From Collimonas fungivorans Ter331 (GTDB lineage: Bacteria; Pseudomonadota; Gammaproteobacteria; Burkholderiales; Burkholderiaceae_D), in the NCBI RefSeq assembly GCF_000221045.1, contig NC_015856.1, positions 4,360,542-4,424,541 on the forward strand: 64,000 bases of DNA. Reading direction: 5' to 3'. Positions 28,248 to 37,501 of the stretch are shown piece after piece. Numbering within the stretch: the first letter of the stretch is position 1; each line of letters begins with the position of its first letter. Below the pieces are notes generated by a model that saw nothing but the letters and a program-made list of their open reading frames with translations, was not told the DNA's origin and searched no databases. The translations under genes and the position numbers were made by a program.

Positions 28248-29186
28248 CTATCGGCTGTCGTCCTGCCGATCGTTTTCCGCCTCGGCCTCGGCCTCGGCTT
28301 CAGCCTGGCGCCGTGCGATTTCTTCCTGGTGGCGCGCCAGCAAGGCGGCCCGCGTTTGCGGCGTTTCCAGGCTGATGCGGCCTAGCGCGCCGGTACGATA
28401 ATCCTGCAGCAAGGTATGTGCCGCCTTCTCCAGGTCAAGATCGCCGCCCTTCAGGCGGAAACCGCGCCGCACCGCCACGCCTTCGATCACGCTGACGCCG
28501 TCGATGCCGTCTGTCTTGATGCCGTAACGCGCAGCCAGCAAGGGCGCGTAGCGAATCAGCAGCTCGTCGGCCAGGAACGTGGCGACCTCTTCTTCGATCA
28601 GGGCGTTGGTGCCTATGGCGTGGCTGGCGGCAAGCATCAGGCCGTCGCTCGGATGGGCGATCTTCGGCCACAGCATGCCGGGCGTATCGATCAGCACCAT
28701 ATTGTTGCCCAGGTACAGGCGCTGCTGCACCTTGGTCACGGCCGGCTCATCGCCTACCGCCGCCACACGGCGTTTGAGCAAGGCGTTCATCAATGTCGAT
28801 TTGCCGACGTTGGGAATGCCCATGATCATCATGCGCAAGGGCTTCAGCGGCGTGCCGCGGTGCGGCGCCAGGGTCAGGCACAAACCCGGGATCTTGGCTA
28901 CATCGGAAGGCTTCTTGCAGCTCAGCGCTACCGCATGCACGTTTTTCTGGCTGTTGTAATAGGCAATCCAGGCCTGCGTGACGGCCGGATCGGCCAGGTC
29001 GCTCTTGTTCAGGATTTTCAGGCAGGGGCGCTGGCGAAACACGCGCAGCTGCTCGATCATGGGATTGCAGCTGGCCTGCGGCAAACGGCCGTCGAGCACT
29101 TCGATCACGAGATCGACCTTCTCCATGGCTTCCGCCGCCTTCTTGCGGGCGGCGTTCATGTGGCCGGGGAACCATTGTATGGACAT
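28248..29186 (-). CDS. rbgA: Ribosome biogenesis GTPase YlqF/RbgA
   Basis: RbgA-type GTPases help late assembly of the 50S subunit. The 312-aa protein shows the circularly permuted order typical of the family: G4 motif NKSD (60-63) comes before the P-loop GIPNVGKST (123-131), followed by a G2 Thr near 151 and the G3 motif DTPG (167-170). The opening MSIQWFPGHMNAARKK is diagnostic. The C-terminus ends in a repetitive Ala-Glu run and then NDRQDDSR, a low-complexity tail not needed for GTPase activity. It is transcribed alone, with a terminator after the stop and a separate gene 152 bases upstream. Confidence 0.95.
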   Translation of the reverse strand: MSIQWFPGHMNAARKKAAEAMEKVDLVIEVLDGRLPQASCNPMIEQLRVFRQRPCLKILNKSDLADPAVTQAWIAYYNSQKNVHAVALSCKKPSDVAKIPGLCLTLAPHRGTPLKPLRMMIMGIPNVGKSTLMNALLKRRVAAVGDEPAVTKVQQRLYLGNNMVLIDTPGMLWPKIAHPSDGLMLAASHAIGTNALIEEEVATFLADELLIRYAPLLAARYGIKTDGIDGVSVIEGVAVRRGFRLKGGDLDLEKAAHTLLQDYRTGALGRISLETPQTRAALLARHQEEIARRQAEAEAEAEAENDRQDDSR

Positions 29187-29338
29187 GCGTTGTCTTGTCT
29201 GGCTAAAATAAACCGCTATTGTACGGACTTATTCCGGTTCCACCTCAATCCCGAGGCCGCACATTGCCTGGCGCAGGGCGCTAAACCTCGCGCGGCCCGG
29301 TGCTTTCGGCGCTTTTCCATGGCCCTGCGGCAATACGA

Positions 29339-30277
29339 TTACTCGAGTTCGGCCAGTACTTTCAAATGCGCCACGGCGCTGCGGCCCAGCGCCGACAGGT
29401 TGTAGCCGCCCTCCAGGCAGCTGACGATGCGGCCCTCGGCATGCTCGGCAGCGACTTCCATGATTTGCCTGGTCAGCCAGGTATAGTCGGCCTCGACCAG
29501 GCCCATCTGCGCCATATCGTCCTCCCGGTGCGCGTCGAAACCGGCTGAGACAAAGATCATCTGCGGCCGGTGCGCATTGAGCGCCGGCAGCCATTGCTCG
29601 GTCGCCAACTTCCGCACTATGCTGCCGTCGCTATAGGCCGGCACCGGGATGTTGACTGCATTGTCGCCTTCCGGCTCGGTGCCGCAATGGGGATAAAACG
29701 GGTGCTGAAAAAAGCTGGCCATCAGCACGCGCGGATCGCGCGCAAAGATCTCTTCGGTGCCGTTGCCGTGATGGACGTCGAAATCGATGATCGCCACCCG
29801 CTCCAGGCCATGCGCTTCCAGTGCGTGGAGGGCGGCCAGCGCAATGTTATTGAACAGGCAAAAACCCATAGAGTTGTACGAGGTAGCGTGGTGTCCTGGC
29901 GGCCGCACCGCACAGAACGCGTTGCTGACCTCGCCCGCCATGACGGCGTCGGTCGCGGCCAGGGCCGCGCCGGCAGCGCGCAGCGCTGCTTGCCAGCTAT
30001 GTCCATTGACTGAGGTATCGGGATCCAGCGGATAGAGGCCAGCCTTGCCGGCCAAGGCCAGGCTGTGCTCGCGCACCAGGGCAATCATTGCTGCGCTGTG
30101 CGCGCGGACCAGATCGACTTCCTGCGCCAAGGGCGGACTGCGGTAATCCAGCAACTGGTCGATGCGGCTGGCGATCAGCTGGTCTTCGATCGCCTGCAGC
30201 CTGGCCGGCGATTCCGGATGGCCGGGGCCCATGTCGTGCAGCTTGCAATCGGGATGCGTATAGAAAGCAGTAGTCAC
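29339..30277 (-). CDS. Histone deacetylase / acetylpolyamine amidohydrolase family hydrolase
   Basis: This zinc-dependent amidohydrolase removes acetyl groups from small amines or acyl-lysine; the substrate here is unknown. From the GTG at 30277 it has 312 aa and begins TTAFYTHPDCKLHDMGPGHP. Class II HDAC-like motifs follow in order: RPPGHHA with the catalytic His pair, GFCLFNN, the metal-binding IIDFDVHHGNGTEEIF and SAGFDAHRED. An upstream ATG at 30361 would add 28 residues, but those would be coded by an intergenic repeat-like stretch, so the GTG is preferred. The C-terminus EGGYNLSALGRSAVAHLKVL is normal for the family. Confidence 0.9.
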   Translation of the reverse strand: MTTAFYTHPDCKLHDMGPGHPESPARLQAIEDQLIASRIDQLLDYRSPPLAQEVDLVRAHSAAMIALVREHSLALAGKAGLYPLDPDTSVNGHSWQAALRAAGAALAATDAVMAGEVSNAFCAVRPPGHHATSYNSMGFCLFNNIALAALHALEAHGLERVAIIDFDVHHGNGTEEIFARDPRVLMASFFQHPFYPHCGTEPEGDNAVNIPVPAYSDGSIVRKLATEQWLPALNAHRPQMIFVSAGFDAHREDDMAQMGLVEADYTWLTRQIMEVAAEHAEGRIVSCLEGGYNLSALGRSAVAHLKVLAELE

Positions 30278-30337
30278 TTGATCTCGCAGTCTTGCTGAAA
30301 AGGGAACGGCAACGCTATTAGTGTACCCAAGAACCGC

Positions 30338-30437
30338 GTAGGGTGGGCACAACGTACCCACGCGTTATCGCGATATCCGGAGTACGGGCTAATCCGACAC
30401 CAAAGTGGATTCACGCGTGGGCATATGTGCTCCCTAC
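30338..30437. repeat. Dispersed inverted-repeat element, copy 1
   Basis: About 100 bases with inverted ends: GTAGGGTGGGCAC at the left and GTGCTCCCTAC at the right. CCCACGCGTTATCGCGATA follows the left end and ACGCGTGGGCA precedes the right end. The same arrangement recurs at 38860-38980. It carries no ORF and looks like a non-autonomous, MITE- or REP-like element. Confidence 0.7.
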
Positions 30438-30538
30438 CAAACTCCCAAATTGAAGATCAACAGGCCCCAGGCTCCAGATCGTATGAAAAAACCGTAAAAT
30501 TTCCACAAAGGAACTAGGTGAATCGCGGGGAAGTTTGT

Positions 30539-31510
30539 ATGATTCTCTCTCCGATTCCCTCTCCCATAACGGCCTCATCAGACAAACCCATGTTCGCAAA
30601 AATCCACGCAGTTGCACAGCAAGTCGGTCAGATCGTCGTCGGCAAGGATCATCAGGTCCGCCAGGCATTGGTATGTTTGCTGGCCGGCGGCCATCTCCTG
30701 ATCGAGGATGTGCCCGGGGTCGGCAAGACCACCCTGGCGCACGCGCTGGCGATTTCCTTGGGGCTGCGCTTCAACCGGCTGCAGTTCACCAGCGACCTGC
30801 TGCCGGCGGACGTGGTGGGAATTTCGGTGTTCGATCGCGAGAAGAGCAGCTTTGTATTTCACCCGGGGCCGATATTCACCCAGGTGTTGCTGGCCGACGA
30901 AATCAACCGCGCTACGCCCAAGACTCAGTCGGCGCTGCTGGAAGCGATGGAAGAACGCCAGGTCACCGCGGAAGGCGTGACGCGCGACCTGCCGGAACCG
31001 TTTTTTGTCATCGCAACCCAGAATCCGGCGCACCAGGTCGGCACTTTCGCGTTGCCCGAATCGCAGCTGGACCGTTTCCTGATGTGCCTGTCGCTGGGTT
31101 ATCCCGATGCCGCCGCCGAACGCGCACTGCTGATGGGAGAGGACCGCCGCGTCTTGCTGAAATCGATTGCGCCGGTGATGCAGGCGGCGGAACTGATCGA
31201 AGCCCGGCAGGCATTGAAGCAGATCCATACCTCGCCCTCCCTGATCGACTACATACAGGCGCTGGCCCACGCTTCGCGCCAGAATGGCCTGTTCGCGGAG
31301 GGCATGAGTCCGCGCGCCGCCATCGCGCTGCTGCAGGCGGCACGCGCCTGGGCCGCCATGGAAGGCCGCAACCACGTCATTCCCGAGGACGTGCAGGCGG
31401 TGCTGGTGCCAGTGACGGCGCATCGCCTGCGTCCGCTCAAGGCGCATGCCGGCAGCACCCTGGGCGCGCGCGACCTGGTATTGCAGCTGATGAAGTCGGT
31501 CGCGGTTTAA
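30539..31510 (+). CDS. MoxR-family AAA+ ATPase
   Basis: MoxR ATPases act as chaperones that activate or mature partner proteins, often coded next to DUF58 proteins as here. The 323-aa protein has Walker A VPGVGKTTLAHA (near 60-70), Walker B LLADEINRATPKTQSALLEA and a sensor region FFVIATQNPAHQVGTF, with the AAA lid at the C-terminus. The ATG at 30539 is chosen because GGGGAAG lies upstream; a GTG at 30518 and an ATG near 30590 are alternatives. It heads a probable operon with the DUF58 gene (20-base gap), the transglutaminase gene and mltB. Confidence 0.92.
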   Translation: MILSPIPSPITASSDKPMFAKIHAVAQQVGQIVVGKDHQVRQALVCLLAGGHLLIEDVPGVGKTTLAHALAISLGLRFNRLQFTSDLLPADVVGISVFDREKSSFVFHPGPIFTQVLLADEINRATPKTQSALLEAMEERQVTAEGVTRDLPEPFFVIATQNPAHQVGTFALPESQLDRFLMCLSLGYPDAAAERALLMGEDRRVLLKSIAPVMQAAELIEARQALKQIHTSPSLIDYIQALAHASRQNGLFAEGMSPRAAIALLQAARAWAAMEGRNHVIPEDVQAVLVPVTAHRLRPLKAHAGSTLGARDLVLQLMKSVAV

Positions 31511-31529
31511 CGCGGCGGCCAGGGCCTCC

Positions 31530-32537
31530 ATGCTGACCTCTCTCCGCAAGCGCTTCCGCGACTGGCTCGACCGCTCCTTGTTCCAGCTGCAGGACGGCAA
31601 GGGCGAAGCCGGAGAAGTGCTGCTGACCCAGCGGCGCGTGTTCATCGTTCCGAGCCGCCCCGGGCTGGCGTTTGCCGTCATGCTGGTGGTGCTGTTCTTA
31701 TGCTCGGTCAACTACAACCTGAGCCTCGGTTTTGGCCTGACTTTCCTGCTGGCGGCCTGCGCTGTCATCGATATGCACCTGACGTTCCGCAACCTGGCTT
31801 ATCTGTACCTGACGCCGGGCAAGGCGGCGGCTGTATTTGCCGGCGAGGACGCGCTGTTCGAACTGCACCTGACCAATCGCCGCAAGCACGCCCGTTATGC
31901 GATCCTGCTCGGCTTCATCGGCCGCGGCCTGCCCGCCATAGAACGGGCGATGGATGTCCCGGCCCACAGCACCAGCCACCTGACGCTGGCGCTGACCACC
32001 ACCCACCGCGGCTGGCAGGCCGCTCCCAGGATACGCTTGCGCACCCGCTTCCCGCTCGGCTTGCTGCGCGCCTGGAGTTACTGGCAGCCTGACAGCCGGG
32101 CGCTGGTCTACCCGCAGCCGGAAGCCTCGGCATCGACGCCGCCGCTGCCGTTGGCGCCGATCGAAAGGAGCGACGGCAACGGCGCCGCCGGCCACCAGGA
32201 TTTTGCCGGCGTGCGCACCTACCAGAGCGGCGATTCGCTCAAGCACCTGGCCTGGCGCCAGATCGCCCGGCTCGACACCGATGTCGACGCCAGGCTGATC
32301 ACCAAGCAGTTCGAAGGCGGCGCGGTCAGCGACCTGGCGATCGATTTTGCAGCCCTGCCTTATGACATGGCGCTGGAGGACAAACTGTCGCGCATGACGC
32401 GCTGGATACTGGAAGCGGAAGCACGCCAGCTGCCCTATGCCTTCCGCCTCGGCGACAGCGTGTATGCGGCAGCGCTGGGGCCGGCCCACCAGCGCGCCTG
32501 CCTGCGGGCGCTGGCGCTTTACCAGGTCGAGCCATGA
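31530..32537 (+). CDS. DUF58 domain-containing membrane protein
   Basis: This is the usual MoxR partner, with a von Willebrand A-like C-terminal part of unknown exact role. The 335-aa protein has two adjacent hydrophobic segments around residues 45-80 (LAFAVMLVVLFLC and LGFGLTFLLAACAVI). The DUF58 motif appears as FAGVRTYQSGDSLKHLAWRQ, close to the consensus GDxxRxIDW but with His-Leu-Ala-Trp. Its stop overlaps the start of the transglutaminase gene (ATGA), which indicates translational coupling and a joint function. Confidence 0.88.
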   Translation: MLTSLRKRFRDWLDRSLFQLQDGKGEAGEVLLTQRRVFIVPSRPGLAFAVMLVVLFLCSVNYNLSLGFGLTFLLAACAVIDMHLTFRNLAYLYLTPGKAAAVFAGEDALFELHLTNRRKHARYAILLGFIGRGLPAIERAMDVPAHSTSHLTLALTTTHRGWQAAPRIRLRTRFPLGLLRAWSYWQPDSRALVYPQPEASASTPPLPLAPIERSDGNGAAGHQDFAGVRTYQSGDSLKHLAWRQIARLDTDVDARLITKQFEGGAVSDLAIDFAALPYDMALEDKLSRMTRWILEAEARQLPYAFRLGDSVYAAALGPAHQRACLRALALYQVEP

Positions 32538-34645
32538 ACACCAGGTCCATGCAACAACTCAAGGCAGAGCTTGAGGACAAACCCTTGTTCCGCATCTCGA
32601 GCACATACATGCAATCCCTGCCGCGCGACAAGAGCGACACCCTGTTGCTGCTCGCCGCCTGCGCCATGGTGCTGCTGCCGCATTTCCTGCACCTGACCTG
32701 GTGGAACTCGCTGATCTGCGGCGGGCTGCTGCTGTGGCGCGCCTGGATCACCTTGCGCGGCCAGCGCCTGCCGCCGCTGTGGCTGCTGTTGCCGCTGGCC
32801 GCGCTGACCATGGCCGGAATCTATATGGATTACCGCACCTTGTTCGGACGCGACGCCGGCGTTGCCATGCTGGCGCTGCTGCTGACCTTCAAGCTGCTGG
32901 AAATGCGCGCGCGGCGCGATTTGTTCGTGGTGCTGCTGCTGAGTTTCTTTTTGCTGCTCACCACTTTCTTCTATTCCCAAAGCATGTTGTCCCTGTTGTG
33001 GATGATGGCAACCCTGGTGCTGCTGCTGACCGCGCAGCAATCCTTCCAATACACCGGCATAGTGCCGCCGCTCAAACGGCGGCTGCGCCTGGGCGCGACG
33101 ATACTGGCCATGGCGCTGCCGCTGACGCTGATCCTGTTCCTGCTGTTTCCGCGCATCCAGGGACCGTTGTGGGGCTTGCCCGGCGATGCCCACGGCGGGC
33201 GCTCGGGCTTATCGGACAACATGACGCCTGGGAATATCGGACAACTGGCTTTATCCGACGATATTGCATTCCGCGTCAAATTCTCCGATGCGCCGCCGGC
33301 TCCGGCCAAGCGCTACTGGCGCGCCGTGGTGCTGAACGATTTCGACGGCCGCACCTGGACCGAGGGACGCGCCGGTCGCGGTGCAATCGAAAACGAGGCT
33401 CGCATCCAGCCGGTGGCCGCGCCGGATCCGGCGACTGTGGTACACCAGCAAATCACGATGGAAGCCAATGGTCAGCGCTGGCTGTTCGCGCTGGAGACGC
33501 CGCAACTGGCGCCGACCCTGGACGGCATCCCGGTACGGCTGACGGCAGACCACCAGCTCCGCGCAGTACGGCCGATTACCGAGCGTGTCCGCTACGACGT
33601 GGTATCGAACCTGAAACCCGCGGCGGCAGAACAGATCACCAGCAGCGGCATGCAGCAGGCGCTGGCATTGCCGGCCAATTTCAATCCGCGCGCTCTGGAA
33701 TTTGCCGCCAGCCTGCGGGAAAAATGGCCGAGCAACGCAGCCCTGGTGAATGCAGTACTGAATTTCTTCCGCCATGAAAAATTCAGCTATACGCTGGAAC
33801 CGCCGCTGCTGGGCAGGGATAGTGTCGACGATTTCCTGTTTTCCAGCCGCGCCGGTTTTTGCGAACACTACGCCAGCTCATTTGTAGTGCTGATGCGTGC
33901 GGCAGGCATTCCGGCGCGCGTGGTAACCGGTTACCAGGGCGGTGAAATCAATCCGGTCGACGACATGATGACGGTGCGCCAGTCCGATGCCCATGCCTGG
34001 GCTGAAGTCTGGCTGCCGCCGCACGGCTGGGTCCGGGTCGACCCTACGGCGGCGGTGGCGCCGGACAGGATCGAAACCCAGCTCGGCAACGTGCTGCCGC
34101 GTTCCTTCTTCGGCAACCTGTTGGGCGGACCCGCCGGCAAGGCCAACTGGTGGTCCGGCCTGAACGACTCGGTGGCGCTGCTGCGCGCCAACTGGGAAGC
34201 GCTCAGCAACGGCTGGAACCAATGGGTCCTGAATTACACGCCGGCGCGGCAAATGGGCTTGATGCGCTGGCTCGGGCTGGATGAACTGGACTGGCGCAGC
34301 CTCGGCATCGTGCTGCTGGCGATAGGCACGGTGGCGGCCGGCAGCGTCACCCTGCCCTTGCTGCTGGCGCGAAACAAGAGCAACCCGCTCGATACGGTAT
34401 ACTCCTCGCTGTGCGCGCAGATGGCGCGGCGCGGCATGGCGCGCAACAAGCATGAAGGACCGGCCACTTACGGCCGCCGCTTATGCGCCAGCGGCTCGCC
34501 GCTGCCGCCCTCTGTCAAAATGGCGGTCAAGCGCTTCATGGCCTTGTACGAGGCCCTGCAATATGGCGCCGACTACGGCCCGCACAACAAACCGCCGGCG
34601 CCCTTGATGGCGCAATTAAAATTACTGCTTTCTCAATGTCGATGA
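32534..34645 (+). CDS. tgpA: TgpA-type membrane transglutaminase-like protein (DUF3488)
   Basis: The 703-aa inner-membrane protein starts with about six hydrophobic segments up to residue 215 (DUF3488 region). A periplasmic transglutaminase-like domain follows. Its catalytic triad is visible: Cys443 in RAGFCEHYASSF, His487 in DAHAWAEVW and Asp503 in RVDPT. One more membrane segment near 605-625 precedes a cytoplasmic DUF4129-like tail. In Pseudomonas aeruginosa the related TgpA is essential; its substrate is not settled. It lies between the DUF58 gene (4-base overlap) and mltB (10-base overlap), so the four genes likely form one transcript. Confidence 0.9.
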   Translation: MNTRSMQQLKAELEDKPLFRISSTYMQSLPRDKSDTLLLLAACAMVLLPHFLHLTWWNSLICGGLLLWRAWITLRGQRLPPLWLLLPLAALTMAGIYMDYRTLFGRDAGVAMLALLLTFKLLEMRARRDLFVVLLLSFFLLLTTFFYSQSMLSLLWMMATLVLLLTAQQSFQYTGIVPPLKRRLRLGATILAMALPLTLILFLLFPRIQGPLWGLPGDAHGGRSGLSDNMTPGNIGQLALSDDIAFRVKFSDAPPAPAKRYWRAVVLNDFDGRTWTEGRAGRGAIENEARIQPVAAPDPATVVHQQITMEANGQRWLFALETPQLAPTLDGIPVRLTADHQLRAVRPITERVRYDVVSNLKPAAAEQITSSGMQQALALPANFNPRALEFAASLREKWPSNAALVNAVLNFFRHEKFSYTLEPPLLGRDSVDDFLFSSRAGFCEHYASSFVVLMRAAGIPARVVTGYQGGEINPVDDMMTVRQSDAHAWAEVWLPPHGWVRVDPTAAVAPDRIETQLGNVLPRSFFGNLLGGPAGKANWWSGLNDSVALLRANWEALSNGWNQWVLNYTPARQMGLMRWLGLDELDWRSLGIVLLAIGTVAAGSVTLPLLLARNKSNPLDTVYSSLCAQMARRGMARNKHEGPATYGRRLCASGSPLPPSVKMAVKRFMALYEALQYGADYGPHNKPPAPLMAQLKLLLSQCR

Positions 34646-35760
34646 AATCAACTCCAGGTCTCCTTACCGCCGCCCAGCTTTGTGCTCTTGCCCTGGCGAT
34701 CGCCGTCAGCCCCAATCTGCTGGCCCAGCAAAACAATCCCGGTAAAACGGCGTCGGCAAAAATCCGCAAAGCCAGCAGCACTGCCGACGATGGCGAATTC
34801 GCCAACTTCGCCGACTGGAAAGAGGTCTCTTCCTTCATCGACCAGATGGTCGAAAAAAACGGCTTCGACCGAAATGAACTGGTCGCCATGTTTAACAAGG
34901 TGCGTTACGTCGACACCGCGATCCAGCTGATGAAGCCGGCTCCAGCCAGCAAACCCAAGAACTGGGCAGCTTACCGTGCCCGCTTTGTCGAGCCGGTGCG
35001 GATCCAGGCCGGCGTCGATTTCTGGAATACCTATGCTGACGCCCTTGGCCGGGCCGAGGCGCAATACGGCGTGCCGGCTGAAATCATCGTTGGCATCATC
35101 GGCGTGGAAACCGTGTACGGCCGCAATGTCGGCAGCTTCAGAGTGATGGACGCCATCACCACGCTGGCGTTCGATTATCCGAATACGCCCACGCGCGAAG
35201 CGCGCATGACTTTTTTCCGCAGCGAGCTGGAAAGCACCCTGCTGTACGCCAGGGAGTCGGGCATCGATCCATTTACCTTGCTGGGTTCATACGCCGGCGC
35301 CATAGGCTGGCCGCAGTTCATGCCGAGCAGCATCCGCCAGTACGGCGTCGATTTTGACGGCAAAGGGAAAATCGACTTACGCAATTCACCGGTCGATGCG
35401 ATCGGCAGCGTGGCCCATTACCTGGCCGAGCACGGCTGGAAAACCGGCCTGCCGATCGTGTTCCCGGCCACCTTGTCGACCGACACCAGCGCCGAAAACC
35501 GCTGGCAGGCATTTATCGGGCAAGGCCTGGAAGCCAGATTTCCGCTGGATGAATTGATTGCGGCCGGCGTGGTGCCTGGCGTGGTGCCGCCGAACGACAT
35601 ACGGTACGGCCTGATTGACTTGCAGAACGGCCAGAATCCGGCCGAATACTGGCTCGGCACCGATAATTTCTTCGCCATCACGCAATACAACCGCAGTTTC
35701 TTCTATGCGATGTCGGTGGTCGACCTGGGACGTGCGGTGCGGGTGGCGCGCACGCAATAA
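34636..35760 (+). CDS. mltB: Lytic murein transglycosylase B
   Basis: MltB cleaves the glycan strands of peptidoglycan to form 1,6-anhydromuropeptides. From ATG 34636 it has 374 aa. The signal peptide covers residues 1 to about 31 (LCALALAIAVSPNLLAQ) and has no lipobox, so it is a soluble periplasmic form. The catalytic Glu158 lies in GVETVYGRNVGSF, and the family block GAIGWPQFMPSSIRQYGVDF and DAIGSVAHYLAEHGW follow. A longer frame to 34483 exists but would run inside the transglutaminase gene without a start signal. The 10-base overlap with that gene suggests coupled translation. Confidence 0.92.
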   Translation: MSMKSTPGLLTAAQLCALALAIAVSPNLLAQQNNPGKTASAKIRKASSTADDGEFANFADWKEVSSFIDQMVEKNGFDRNELVAMFNKVRYVDTAIQLMKPAPASKPKNWAAYRARFVEPVRIQAGVDFWNTYADALGRAEAQYGVPAEIIVGIIGVETVYGRNVGSFRVMDAITTLAFDYPNTPTREARMTFFRSELESTLLYARESGIDPFTLLGSYAGAIGWPQFMPSSIRQYGVDFDGKGKIDLRNSPVDAIGSVAHYLAEHGWKTGLPIVFPATLSTDTSAENRWQAFIGQGLEARFPLDELIAAGVVPGVVPPNDIRYGLIDLQNGQNPAEYWLGTDNFFAITQYNRSFFYAMSVVDLGRAVRVARTQ

Positions 35761-35788
35761 TCGATGCAACAGCCGACGCAACCACCGA

Positions 35789-36325
35789 TCAGGAATTGCT
35801 GACGCTGAACTCGACCTCGACGGTCTGGCCGTTGGCGCTCAGCCAGATCTGCGCATCCTGGATAGTGCATTGCAATTGCATGTTGCGCTGGGCGAAGCCG
35901 GTCAGTGCTTCGCTGCTGGCGGCGGCGATATTGATGACGGTCAGGTTGCGTGCACGCGCCACCCTGCTGCTGATCTGGTTCCACCAGATGTGGCTGGTGC
36001 TGCTGTAGCTGTAGACCACCACTTGCGCGGCCCGGCCGCAGGCTTTGAGAATGCGTTTTTCGTCAGGCTGGCCGACTTCGATCCAGAGATCGATGGCGCC
36101 GGTCAGGTCCTTGGCCCACAGATCGGGTTCCTCGGCGTCCGACAAGCCTTTGCCGAATACCAGCGCAGCCGATGCATGACGCGCGAACGCCAGCAGGCGC
36201 ACCATCATGCGCTCGTCGGTTTCCGAGGGGTGGCGGGCCAGCGTCAGCGCGTGCTCCTGGTAATAATGACGGTCCATATCCGCAATTTGCAGATCGGCCT
36301 TGAAAATAGTTGCTTTAAGGGCCAT
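35789..36325 (-). CDS. yaeQ: YaeQ family protein
   Basis: YaeQ proteins have a PD-(D/E)XK nuclease-like fold; their role is not established, though the E. coli protein was first noted as a suppressor of rfaH loss. The 178-aa product opens MALKATIFKADLQIADMDRH, the standard start of the family, so the ATG at 36325 is preferred over one 30 bases upstream. GLSDAEEPDLWAKDLTGAID and WIEVGQPDEKRI contain the conserved acidic and Lys residues of the nuclease-like core. It converges with mltB, with 28 bases between stops, and stands alone on its strand. Confidence 0.9.
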   Translation of the reverse strand: MALKATIFKADLQIADMDRHYYQEHALTLARHPSETDERMMVRLLAFARHASAALVFGKGLSDAEEPDLWAKDLTGAIDLWIEVGQPDEKRILKACGRAAQVVVYSYSSTSHIWWNQISSRVARARNLTVINIAAASSEALTGFAQRNMQLQCTIQDAQIWLSANGQTVEVEFSVSNS

Positions 36326-36512
36326 AACGCCTATTGTTATATATAGTTGAATCAAACCCGGTGTGTCGCAATCACGGGATCGGAAGAATAACCCGATTTG
36401 CGCTGCCTGGAGTACATATATGCGCGCCGGGCGTAGCGGCAGCGATGCTTGATGCAGCCAGATACACCCTTATATTCGTTTTAACTGTTTGCAGATAAAT
36501 GCTATCCATCTT

Positions 36513-37115
36513 ATGAAAACTGTTTCACCAACCGCTGCTTCGACCAATGCAACGCCATTCTCCGGCGAAGTAATCGCTCACACAAAATTATGGCTGGAGC
36601 GCGCCGTGATCGGACTTAACCTCTGTCCGTTTGCCAAGGCGGTGTTTATCAAGGACCAGATCCGTTACGTCGTCAGCGCCGCGCAGTCGCCCGAAGAACT
36701 GCTGGCGGACCTGATGACCGAGCTGGAATTCCTGCAGCAGGCAGATCCGGAGGCGATCGACACCACTTTGCTGATACATCCCGATGCGCTGCGTGACTTC
36801 CTCGACTACAACGATTTCCTTGATGTCGCCGATGCCGCGGTCGATGAGCTCGGGCTGGATGGTGAAATCCAGGTCGCCAGCTTTCATCCCGAATATCAGT
36901 TCGCCGGCAGCGACATAGACGACATCAGCAACTACACCAATCGTGCGCCGTACCCGACTTTGCATCTGTTACGCGAAATCAGCGTCGAGCGCGCGGTTGA
37001 CGCATTCCCCGATGCTGCCGAGATATTCGATAAAAACATGCGGACCCTGGAACAACTGGGATTAGATGGCTGGCGGAAGCTACTTGGGGAGGGAGGGGAA
37101 CAAAAACAGTCTTAA
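36513..37115 (+). CDS. DUF1415 domain-containing protein
   Basis: This 200-aa protein of unknown function has the DUF1415 core beginning HTKLWLERAVIGLNLCPFAK and continuing FLDYNDFLDVADAAVDELGL, FHPEYQFAGSD and NRAPYPTLHLLREISVERA. The invariant Cys of NLCPFA and several His and Asp residues suggest a metal or catalytic site, but no activity is established. The ATG at 36513 gives MKTVSPTAA; a TTG 24 bases earlier is less likely. The gene stands alone, with no terminator recognised after it. Confidence 0.85.
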   Translation: MKTVSPTAASTNATPFSGEVIAHTKLWLERAVIGLNLCPFAKAVFIKDQIRYVVSAAQSPEELLADLMTELEFLQQADPEAIDTTLLIHPDALRDFLDYNDFLDVADAAVDELGLDGEIQVASFHPEYQFAGSDIDDISNYTNRAPYPTLHLLREISVERAVDAFPDAAEIFDKNMRTLEQLGLDGWRKLLGEGGEQKQS

Positions 37116-37501
37116 TTATTATTTTGGCAATAATAACATGTTGTAAAAATGGTATTCCTTGCGATTTTTACGGAAAGTTACTAAATAGTAATAGACATCG
37201 TAATAAGAAAATTTTAAATTGAGCTTGTGCAACTTATTTGTATATTTGGTCACTAAACAAAGGTAGGTTGTTTGTTACCAATGTAATGTACAACATGCTG
37301 TGCAATGTTCTTAGCGGTATCAGCTGTTCCATGAAGAAAAGATCGGGAGTTTCTTTATGATAAATATGTGCTCAAAATCAGTATAAAATACGGCGAGTTG
37401 TACTTTCGCCAATAAAACTGGGAGGTGCACTTGGTAATAGTTCGCTACATATTGCACAAACACTTCCCATATATCAACTAGGATAACGGAATCAATTGAT
37501 T
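37116..37501. other. AT-rich intergenic region before the helix-turn-helix gene
   Basis: About 385 bases without an ORF, noticeably AT-rich. It contains the near-perfect dyad ACAACATGCTGT at 37290-37301 and probably the promoter of the following gene. No RNA gene was recognised. Confidence 0.5.
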
